From: Musa acuminata AAA Group
Taxonomy: Eukaryota > Streptophyta > Magnoliopsida > Zingiberales > Musaceae
Assembly (NCBI RefSeq): GCF_036884655.1
Contig: NC_088342.1
Coordinates: 29,704,001 to 29,768,000 of the forward strand
Reading direction: 5' to 3'
DNA length: 64,000 nt
In this document: one piece after another, positions 47,974 through 57,649 of the stretch
Layout of the letters: each line of letters begins with the position of its first letter
Numbering within the stretch: the stretch's first letter is position 1
Notes under the pieces: generated by a model
The model's database searches: none
Told to the model about the DNA's origin: nothing
The model's input: only the letters and a program-made list of their open reading frames with translations
Program-made: the position numbers and the translations under genes

Positions 47974-48131
47974 TGCGATGTCAAATCTTCTAACATGTTT
48001 TTCTCCGGCCCAGCATGATTCTTCCTGCTTTAGTTGTCTCTCCCTGATCGAAGCATCCTACGTCACTCAAAACACAAATCAAATCATAAATACTATCAAT
48101 TGGTTTCATCATCAAAATCCGAGATTCAACA
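47974..48131 (-). repeat. Element D 3' LTR, second part
   Basis: Carries the second copy of the element C target duplication (47974-47978), then about 153 bases of LTR ending GAGATTCAACA, the start of the LTR in element sense. Confidence 0.87.
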
Positions 48132-48394
48132 ATTTTAAGAATGTGCCAAATATCAAAAGCTGTTTCGCAAGTAGAAACCCGATTGAATTTATTTTTGTCT
48201 AAAGCACAAAATAGAGCATTCATAGCTCTAGCATTTAAAGAAAATGTTTTCTTCTCCAAATCATTCCATTCATTCATTGGAGTAGAAGACTTTTGAAATC
48301 CTCTTTCCATAATGTTCCATAATTTTAAATCCAAAGAAAGCAAGAAAACTTTCATTCGAGTTTTCCAATATATGTAGTCCGTCCCATTGAACAT
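48132..48394 (-). pseudogene. Element D gag fragment joined directly to its LTR
   Basis: Minus frame starting MFNGTDYIYWKTRMKVF and passing NARAMNALFCALDKNKFNRV to FDIWHILKI, then continuing without a stop into the LTR (VESRILMM). It matches the first 90 residues of the element E and F gag. The rest of gag and all of pol are missing. Confidence 0.85.
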
Positions 48395-48492
48395 GTGAGG
48401 ATGAATGAGAGAGTGACCCTTTTGAAAGCCGAAAAGAGCTATTTCTCTTGGGTGTTAAACCAAATAAGAAATTATGAGGCTCTAATACCAAC

Positions 48493-49049
48493 TGTTAGGA
48501 ACGAGTCGGCACTAAGAGGGGGGGTGAATTAGTGCAGTGGTAAAATCACATCAGTTCTAAAAATTCTTTCATACATTGAAAACTGATCCCGAAAATATAC
48601 TTGACTTGAAAGCGTATTTGTAAATGTATTGAATAGTAGTAAGCAAGTAAAGTGGTTTGTAGTTAAAGTAAATTGTTCAAAAGAAACACAAACTAGATTT
48701 TTATAGTGGTTCGGTCGTTGTGACCTATATCCACTCCACCGATTCCTCTTTTGTTAAGGCCACCAACATCCAGTATCGGTCTTCCTTCAGTAGGCGAAGA
48801 CCAACCATCTTTTATAGCCCTCTTTCTCCTTTTACTGGGTTTAGGAGATAACCCTTACACCCCTCCTTACTCCTCTCTCAAACTATTCTAACACTTAGAA
48901 GAAGGAGAGGAGTTCACATAAGATTACAATAGCATTCCTTTCTTTTTTACTCTCAATTCTTGTGTTGTTTAACCAAGGATGAGAGGGGTATTTATAGACC
49001 TCAAGTTGATATAAACTTGGAGCCTAAAAATATCTCATCCCCGGTTTTC
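48493..49049 (-). repeat. Element D 5' LTR, truncated
   Basis: Begins TGTTAGGAACGAGTCGG in plus sense, with the primer-binding site (GCTCTAATACCA, complement of the Met-tRNA site) at 48479-48490. Aligns with 35939-36500 and stops at TTTTCGG, where a G-rich tract begins. Confidence 0.85.
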
Positions 49050-49108
49050 GGGGGGGGCGGGGGTGGGGGCAGGGTGGGTGGTGCGTGGGGTGAGGGGATG
49101 GGGTGGTG
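49050..49108. repeat. G-rich tract with G-quadruplex potential
   Basis: About 59 bases with at least eight runs of three or more Gs on the plus strand, at the junction of the truncated LTRs of elements D and E. Confidence 0.85.
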
Positions 49109-50231
49109 AACTAGTGGAGCAGTAAAATTACGTTTAGTCGGAAATCTTCATACGATAAAATCATTTCGATAATGTTTAACTTAAAAGCATACAGTAGTTT
49201 GCAATGAGCTTAAAGTAAAAGCATATCGAGTTTTATAGTGGTTCGGTCATCGTGACTTATATCCACTCCCGATTCCTCTTCCGTCGAGGCCACTGACATC
49301 CACTAATAGTCTTCCTTCAATGGACAAAGACTAACTACCCTTACGACTCGATTCTCCTTTTGATAGGTTCAAGAGAGAACTTTTATACCTCCACTACCTC
49401 CTCTCTTAAACTTCACCAACACTTAGAGCTTGAGAGGAGTTCTTATAAGATGACAACATCGTTTTTCTTTCTTTTTGCTCTCAGTTCTTGTGTATTCTGA
49501 GCAGGGATGAGAGGGGTATTTATAGGCCCCAAATGGATTCAAACTTGGAGCCTAAAAGTGTCTCATCCCCAATTTTCGGGGTACTGGCGGTACCACCACC
49601 TGTAGCACTGACACTAGGTGGTACCACTGCCCAGTCTGGTGGTACCACCACCTAAAAGTCTCGGAGATCGTGTCTTGAAGATTGAGCCTTTGGCGATGCC
49701 ACCGCTTGACCCAGCTTTTGGGACACTAAATGAGCCTTTCTCTTGGCCCAAAATATCACCAATTCGGGCCCAGTTGACCCCTAATTGAGTTGGCCTAATT
49801 ATATTCTAAACCAACTCAATTAGAACTAATACTACTTCCATCTAGATAGTTATTACAAAGCATTAACCACATGTTGTCTGACATGTCATTGGTTCATCGG
49901 CGCTTTGTCCGATTCTTTGGTGCATCATCATCTTTTGTGGCTTTTTGCCCAATCGATATGTTGACTTCCACAACTCCAATCTCCTTGGTGTAATGTCCGC
50001 TCTTTTAGGCCGGATGCCTGAAATCATGGTATGAATGAAGCCTTCGATTAACACATCAATCGATCCTCCAACTCGACGTCCAATCTTCTGACATGTTCCT
50101 CTCTAGCCCAACATTGATTCTTCTTGTTTTAATTATCTTTCCTGATCGAAGCTAGTCATGTGTTACTCAAAAATATAGATTAGATCATAATATTATCAAT
50201 TAGTTTCATCATCAAAATCTAAGATTCAATA
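49109..50231 (-). repeat. Element E 3' LTR, truncated
   Basis: Aligns with the element D and F LTRs from just inside their TGTTAGG end to GATTCAATA. Contains the GGTACC cluster at 49584-49652. Confidence 0.85.
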
Positions 50232-50245
50232 ATCTCCCCCTTTTT

Positions 50246-52399
50246 GATAATGACAACCAATTGATGATGGAGTTAACCTTAACTCCCCCTATCAATATGT
50301 CATATTGATAGAACCTTGAATTCAAGCTAGCAATTATAATAAGATCATATGCAACACATTATATGTATATCATTACATTGCATGCATCATTATCATAAGT
50401 TTCGCATGAATCATCATAAATATTTCAAATCATCATGGTATCAAAATATCAAAGTATATTACATCCTACCATGTATGATCATCATATCATCATATGTTCT
50501 CCTCCTTTGTCATCAACAAAAAAGAGAAGTGCACCTATCAAGTTTTAGAGATATGAAAGCTTAGCTATTTAGTACATTTTTCATCACTTTAGAATATGCA
50601 AGCTAGTGAGTTTTTTTTCTCTTTTGAGAGGTGCAAGATAGCATGTTTTTGCATCTTCTTGAAATGTTCAAGCTAGTAAACTTTGCTTCTCTTTTCATAT
50701 GAACAAGCTAGCAAGTTTGCTTTTCTTTGCGATGTGCAATGTAGTAAGTTTTACTTCCTTTTGCAATGTGTAAGCTAGCAAATTTAGTAAGTTTTACATC
50801 ATTTCTGAATATGCAAGCTAGCAAATTTTATAATATTTTCGAACATACAAGTTAGCAATTTTATCTCTCCCTTTGTCATTGTCAAAAAGAAGGGAAGAAT
50901 ATAATTTTGTAATTCTTTTCCCTTTACATCAATTTTCATATCATGACAAAGATAAATAACAAGGATAAATTTATATCAATATTTCAATCATAAAAAATAC
51001 AAGATAAAGTCATGAATACCAAAAGACCATATATCATTTTTGACAAATTTCTTCTTTTGTAAATAGAAGGAATGATAGGAAATGATATTGATTTAAAAAA
51101 AAAACTCAAGTCATAAAAATCAAGAGATCAAGTTCATGATCCGAAAAATGTATAAGAAGAGTTTATGCATTTGGGAGATTTAACATTCAAGCTAGTACTT
51201 TTGTTTGCCTAAATTTAACATTTGGTTCTCTTGATATGCTAGCAATTTTCTTTCTCCCCTTTGTCATTGTAAACAAGGAAGAAATAGAGTGGAAGAATAC
51301 AATGGTACCCTCTTTTTTTTTTTACATCAATGCTCTACTTATAACATAAGGTTTACAACCACAAATACAAAGAAATTACACATCATGTCATGAAAGATAA
51401 TATCAAAGATCATATGAATACCAAAAGACATGATTTATTTTGACAAATCTCCTCTTAAATAATCAAAAGGAAATCATAAGAGATCAAATAGTAAAATATC
51501 TTCAAAAGAAATTTTAAGTCATGAATTCTAAGAAGGATATTCTCTTTAGTAAACAACAAAAGAATTGTAGGAGAATAAATAATAAATGATCTCGATTCAT
51601 GCATAAGAATTCTCAAGTTGTCAAGATCATGATTCATATATCAAAAAGTTTCAAGTTATAGTTCCTAGAATTTAAGATCATGTTATAGATAAGACTCATT
51701 CAAATTCAAATCATCAAATCATTACTTGTCATCAAAATCACTTTTCTTAATTCATAAAATAGATTCATCACTAAGAATCACTTGTTGAAAAAAAATCGAA
51801 AAACTTTAGAGATATTTTCAAGAAACATGCATTCTTTCATTTTTGTTTCAATTTAAGTGGTTTGATTTCATACAAGCATACTTTTATCTTTTATGCCAAA
51901 TGAAAATATGCATTATTATTTAAAATTGAAAAAGTAACTTTCATTATGATAAATATCAATAAGCCATAAATTACAAAAATTATCATGCATAATTTTGAAA
52001 TATAAGCTCATTAAGCATGATTTCAAATCATCATTACTTCAAATCATCATTACATTATTACATCATTAAATCATCAACCATGGTTTCATTGAACATAAAG
52101 CATCTTCAATCAAAATCAAAAAGCAATACGGAAATCATCGAGATACACATTATTGCTTCTTAAAAACATATATAGGATTAATCTTATTAGGTGTACAAGC
52201 ATTGGATTTAAATTTAATATTTTGTTCCTTTATCCGCAAGAGATGCAATTGTCATGATCAATTTTTTAATTTTTTAAAAACACTAGAAAGAAAAGCATAA
52301 TCCTCTTTTATGTATTTTTTTATATTTATATACTAATTTAAACATAACTTATGAAATGCATCAAGTAATTTCATAGTAAACTAAGGGGGTTTTAGTTAC
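50246..52399 (-). other. Element E non-coding spacer
   Basis: AT-rich sequence between gag and polypurine tract. It has recurring GCAAGCTAGCAA-like and TTTGTCATTGTCAAAAAGAAG-like stretches and no pol motifs. A counterpart exists in element F at 56164-57610. Confidence 0.75.
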
Positions 52400-53266
52400 C
52401 TATTCGTCGAAAGTAATTAAGGCGTAGTTCGCCACCTTATCTTTGTTGGTTTGCTTCTCATCTTCGGATGAGCTCGATTCATCCCAAGCTGTCTTGAGTG
52501 CTTTCTTGTTCTTTGGTAACCTTTTCTTTTTAAGTTCATTTTTATTCTTTGTTTCATGTTTCATGAACTTTTTAAGTTTTATTGTTAAGAGTTCAAAATC
52601 ATTATCACTTGAGCTTTCACTCAAGTGGTCTTCTTGAATTCTAAGTGTCAAATCCTTCCTATTCTTTGGAAGGTTGTTCTCAAGTTCTTCATGTGCATTA
52701 CACGTCATTTTATAGGTCATCAAAGACCCAATAAATTCTTCAATTGGAAAATGGTTCAAGTTCTTTGATTCTTGAATAGTCGTTACTTTAGGATCCCAAT
52801 TTTTAGGAAGATATCGTAAAATTTTATCCGCAAGTTCAAGGTTAGAAAAACATTTACCAAGACTTTTTAAACTATTGATAACATCCGTAAAACGGGTGTA
52901 CATGTCAACAATAGTTTCACTTGGCTTCATTCGAAACACCTCAAAATCATGCATCAAAAGATTAATCTTCAAATCTTTAACTCTACTAGTGCCTTCATGT
53001 GTGATTTCAAGAGTGTGCCAAATCTCATAAGTCGTTTCACAAATAGAAACTCGATTGAATTCATTTTTATCCAAAGCACAAAATAAAGTATTCGTAGCTT
53101 TGGCATTCAAAGAGAAAGTCTTCTTCTCCAAATCATTTCAATCGTTCATTGGAAGAGAAGACTTTTGAAATTCGTTTTCAATAATATTCCATAAATCAAG
53201 ATTTAACGAAAGCAAGAAAACTCTCATCCGAGTTTTACAATAAGTGTAGTCCGTCCTATTGAACAT
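52400..53266 (-). pseudogene. Element E gag (UBN2-type), one stop
   Basis: Copia-type Gag: MFNRTDYTYCKTRMRVF, a TGA in place of Trp near 53147, then an open frame of 243 codons with CALDKNEFNRVSICETTYEI, DLKINLLMHDFEVFRMKPSE, LRYLPKNWDPKVTTIQESK and the Lys/Ser/Glu-rich tail ending ALITFDE. No zinc knuckle follows. The single stop and otherwise open frame suggest recent loss. Confidence 0.85.
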
Positions 53267-53364
53267 AGGAGGACAAATGATAGAGTGACCCTCTTGAAAG
53301 CCGAAAAGAGTCATTTCTCTTAGTTGTTAAAGCAAACGAGAAAAAACGTGGCTCTGATATCAAT

Positions 53365-53609
53365 TGTTAGGATCGAGTTGGCGCTAAGATGGGGGGTGAA
53401 TTAGTGTAGTGATAAAATTATGTTGAGTTAGAAATCTTCATATGATAAAATTGTTTCGATAATATTTAACTTAAAAGCATACAAAAGTGTAGCAAATAAG
53501 TAAATAAAGTAGTTTGTAATGAAAATAAAGAGCTTAAAGTAAAAACAGACCAAGTTTTATAGTAGTTCGGTCATCGTTACCTACATCCACTCCCGATTCC
53601 TCTTCCATA
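53365..53609 (-). repeat. Element E 5' LTR fragment
   Basis: First 245 bases in plus sense (TGTTAGGATCGAGTTGG...TCTTCCATA), with the primer-binding site alongside at 53351-53362. It stops where element F starts. Confidence 0.85.
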
Positions 53610-55152
53610 TGTTGAATCTCAGATTTTGATGATGAAACCAATTGATAGAGTTTATGATTTGATTTGCATTTTGAGTGATGTAGGAAACTTCAATTAGGGA
53701 GAGACAATTAAAGTAGGAAGAATCATGTTAGGCCGGAGAAAAACATGTCAGAAGATTGGACGTCACGCCGAAGGATCGGTCGACGTATCAACAAAGGGCT
53801 TCAGGCCATAAGTTCGGGCATCGGGCTAAGAAGAGCAGATATTGCACTAAGGAAATCAGAGTTGTGGAGGTCAACTGGCCAATTGGGCAATAGGCTACAA
53901 GAGAGGACGATGTGCCAAAGAATCGGACGAAGCGTCGATGAACCAATGACATGTCGGATAATATTTGATTAGCTTAATAATAATTGTCTAGATCGAAGTG
54001 GGATTTATGTGTGCAGGATTAACTACGATAGTAAGGCATAAAGCAAAATGAAGTCCCAGAGTCAAGAACGAGATTTCGTTGGGAGTTTGATATTTGGTCG
54101 GAAGTCCGGACATTTGTCGAAAGTTTTGCCGGAATTGACTGAGAAGTCTAGGAGCTTGCCAAAGAAGCTCATCGAAACTTGCCAAGAAGATTATCGTGAA
54201 GTCCAGGAGCTTGCTAGGAGTCCACTGGAACATTGCCGAGAGATCATCGGAAGTTCGCCGGAAGAAACCTAGACTTATGAACTTGTTTAGCTTAGTAAAT
54301 ATCTTAAATTTCATAGTTAGCACATAATTAGGATTGAAATTGGGCCAACCCAATTATGGGCGAGTTGGGCCTATGTATAGATGTGTTGGGCCCAATGAAA
54401 GACCCAAAAAGTGATCCAATAAATGGCACCGTCGTGGCACAGTCTCCAAGACTATGTTAGGCGGTGGTACCACCTAGTCACAGTCTCCGAGAGACTGTCA
54501 GGCGGTGGTACCGCCCAGTGTCAGTGTCAGTGTCAGACTAGCACTAGCGGTGGTACTACCCAACACAAGCGGTAGTATCGCCCGTACTCAGGAGACCCGA
54601 GATGAGATATTTTTAGGCTCAAAGTTTGAATCAACTTGAGGCCTATAAATACCCCTCTCATCCCTGGTTAACAAATACAAGTATTGAGAGTGAAAAAGAA
54701 AGAAACGCTGTTGTAATCTTGTGTGAACTCTAAAAAATCTAAGTGTTAGAATAGTTTGAGAGAGGAGTAAGTGGGGGTGTAAGGGTTATCTCCTAAACCC
54801 GGTAAAAGGAGAAAGAGTTGTAATAAGGTGGTTGGTCTTCGCCTATTGAAGGAAGACCATTAGTGGATGCCGATGGCCTCGACGGAAGAGGAATCGAGAG
54901 TGGATGTAGGTCACAACGATCGAACCACTATAAAACTCGGTTTGCATTTATATTTGAGCAATTTACCTTTTCTGTAAACTACTTTACTTGCCTACTGCTT
55001 TCACTATATATACGAATGTGTTTCAAGTTAAGATCTTTACGAAACAGTTTTCGTCGGAATCAGGTTTAATCAAAATGAAAGATTCACGAAATTGATATTT
55101 TTACCGTTGCACTAATTCACCCCCCCCTCTTAGTGCCGACTTGTTCCTAACT
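53610..55152 (+). repeat. Element F 5' LTR
   Basis: 1,543 bp, TGTTGAATCTCAGATT...GACTTGTTCCTAACT, the only uninterrupted full LTR of this family in the window. TATAAATA at 54644-54651 and the GGTACC cluster at 54459-54594. Confidence 0.88.
54644..54651 (+). promoter_or_regulatory. TATA box of the long LTR
   Basis: TATAAATA preceded by GGCC, conserved in the other copies of the family (GGGGTATTTATAGGC on the plus strand of the minus copies). Confidence 0.6.
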
Positions 55153-55251
55153 GTCAATATCAGAACCACGTTCATTTCTCATTTGGTTTAACATCCAAGA
55201 GAATTGACTCTTTTAGGTTTTCAAGAGGGCTTTTCCATCGTTCGTCCGTCT

Positions 55252-56163
55252 ATGTTCAATGGGACGGATTACACTTATTGGAAAACTCGAATGAGAGTTT
55301 TTTTGCTTTCTTTGGATTTGAATTTATAAAATATTATCGAAAGCAGTTTTCAAAGGTCTTCTCTTCCAATGAACCATTGGAATAATTTGGAGAAGAAGGT
55401 TTTTTCTTTAAATGCTAGAGCTATGAATGCTCTATTTTGCGCTTGAGTCAAAAATGAATTTAATTGAGTTTCTACTTGTGAAACGACTTTTGATATTTGA
55501 CACACTCTTGAAATCATACACGAAGGCACTAGTAGAATAAAATATTCTAAGATAAATCTTTTGATGCATGATTTTGAACTTTTTCGAATGAAGCCAAGCG
55601 AGACTATTGGAGATATGTACACTCATTTTATGGATGTCATCAATAGTCTAAAAGCACTTGACAAATGTTTTTCGAATCTTGAACTTGTTAATAAAGTTTT
55701 ATAATCTCTTTCTAAAAATTAGGATTTGAAAATAATAGCAATACAAGAATCAAAAGGTTTGAACCATTTTCCAATTGAAGAACTTATAGGGTCTTTGATG
55801 ACCTATGAAATGACGTGCAATGCACATGAAGAACTCAAGAACAACCTTCCAAAGAATAGGAAGGATTTGACACTTAGAACAAATGAAGACCACTTGAGCG
55901 AAAGCTCAAGTGATGATGAACTCGAACTTCTCACTATAAAATTTGAAAAGTTCATTAAACAAGAATTAAAGAATAAAAATGAACTTAAAAAGAAGTTGCT
56001 AAAGAAGAAAAGAGCACTCAAGGTGGCTTGGGATGAATCGAGCTCATCCGATAATGAGGAGCAAATCGATGAAGACGAAACAACAAATTTTGCCTTAATT
56101 GCTCTCGACGATGAGGTAAATGACTCACCCGAAACCCCCTTAATTTATTTTGAAATTACTTGA
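55252..56163 (+). pseudogene. Element F gag, broken
   Basis: Begins MFNGTDYTYWKTRMRVFLLS and ends at TGA 56161-56163. Interrupted at 55444 (CALDKN region, TGA), near 55700 (TAA) and near 55723 (TAG). The second half (55726 onward) is open and ends DEVNDSPETP, the point at which pol-bearing relatives continue but this copy passes into spacer. Confidence 0.85.
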
Positions 56164-57610
56164 TGCATTTCATATGTTATTTTTAAATTAGTATATAAAA
56201 TTTAAAAAATAAATAAATAAAAGGGGATCATGCTTTTCTTTTTCTAGCTAATCTTGAAAATGATTATGAAAATTACATGTTTAATGATGTAATGAAAATA
56301 TTAAATGTTTTGATAGCATAATTAAGATTTTATTTTATGCATAATGATCGTGCTTAATAAATTTAAATTTCAAAATTATGCATGATGATTTTTATGATTT
56401 ATGGCTTATCGGTTTGTACCGTAATGAAAGTTATTTTTTTAGTTTTAAAAATGATGCATTTTTTGATTTGGAATAAATGAAAAAGTTATACTTATATGAA
56501 ATAATGTAAGTGTCATGCTTGACGATTTTATATTTAAATCATGCATGATGATTTGAAGTAATGATGATTTTTGGGTAAATTATGGTTTATTGATCTTAAT
56601 GATTTCTATGATGATATTTGCTCTTTCGATTTTAAACTATGATGTATGGTTTTCATACGAAAAACTTGAGCATACTTATATGAAATTAATCACTTAAAAT
56701 GAAACACATATAAAAAGGGGGCTTACATTTTCCATCTCTATTGATATTTTGATAAAAATTTAATGAATCCATGTATATTATGCTTTTATGAATCTCTTAA
56801 AAATGATTTTGATTTGACGATTTGAATGAGCTTTATTTTGATTTTTTGAGATTTACCCTATATAAATCGAGATCTTTTATCCTCGATGTTTCTTTTTGCT
56901 GTCTACTATCCAAATGAATAATAATTTTTCAGAATTATAATTTTTATGATTCATAATGAATTAAGAGATATTATACATGAATCGAGATCGTTTATGAGTT
57001 CTCTCATGACACCTTTTTACTATAGGAATGTTTTTATCTATATCATGATCTTGAATTCTCGATATTGATACTTGAAATTTTTTTATAAATCAAGATCTTG
57101 TTTTTGAATTCCCATGTTTCTTTTTGTTATTTACTAAAAGGGAGATTTGTCAAGATAAATCATGTCATTTAGTATTCATGACTTAATCCTTCATAATCTT
57201 TGATATTTATCTTTTATAATATGATTTTTATGTACAATTCCTTGTATTCATGAAATATTTATCTCATCACCCAATTAATTTTTCTTGATATTCTTCAAGT
57301 GATGATATGAAATTATGCATGAAATACTCATGATTTAAAATATTTATGATTTGGAATGATGCATGCAATACTATGATTTTTTGATGAAATAATGTGAAAG
57401 TCAACAATTATTATTTTATGAAATGATACTCTAAAATGATTATCAATCTTTGTCATGCTTGGAAAATTATTATAAAGAAAAAACGAAATACAAAATTATA
57501 TTCTTCCCTTCTCTTTCTCTTTGACAATGACAAAGGGGGAGATAAAGTTTGCTAGCTTGCATACTTCAAGAAGGAGCAAAAAAAATTGTAGTGTGCACGT
57601 CTCAAAAGAG
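56164..57610 (+). other. Element F non-coding spacer
   Basis: AT-rich, counterpart of 52399-50600 on the minus strand in element E. No pol motifs. Confidence 0.75.
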
Positions 57611-57649
57611 TTTGTCTTGAACACGCTTTATTTGTACATTTGCTTGTAG

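Larger units (their letters stand above)
35939..49049 (-). mobile_element. Element D: long-LTR copia-type element with a tiny internal region, split by element C
   Basis: The 3' LTR runs 35939-37332 and resumes at about 47979-48131 (about 1.55 kb without the insertion). Next is only 361 bases of internal sequence (48132-48492) holding a gag fragment and the primer-binding site (48479-48490). The 5' LTR starts at 48493 and is cut at about 49049 by a G-rich tract. The LTR family is shared with elements E and F. Confidence 0.87.
49109..53609 (-). mobile_element. Element E: gag-only long-LTR element (TR-GAG-like)
   Basis: 3' LTR (truncated) 49109-50231, polypurine tract (CAAAAAGGGGGAGAT in element sense) at 50232-50246, internal region, gag 53266-52400, primer-binding site 53351-53362 and a 245 bp piece of 5' LTR 53365-53609 cut by element F. 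Between gag and the polypurine tract lie 2.15 kb with no protease, integrase, RT or RNase H. Confidence 0.85.
53610..57610 (+). mobile_element. Element F: gag-only long-LTR element, 3' truncated in IMP4
   Basis: 5' LTR 53610-55152, degraded primer-binding site near 55155-55166, gag 55252-56163 and an AT-rich spacer to 57610. Comparison with element E shows it stops some 400 bases short of the polypurine tract; no 3' LTR is present. IMP4 intron sequence starts at 57611. Confidence 0.85.

Noticed and set aside
52443..52637. Plus-strand Phe/Ser-rich frame
   Set aside because: Antisense shadow of the Lys/Glu-rich tail of the element E gag.
17566..57610. Endogenous pararetrovirus or other viral integration
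   Set aside because: Every RT-bearing block has LTRs, target duplications or gypsy/copia domain order; no movement or coat protein-like region was seen.
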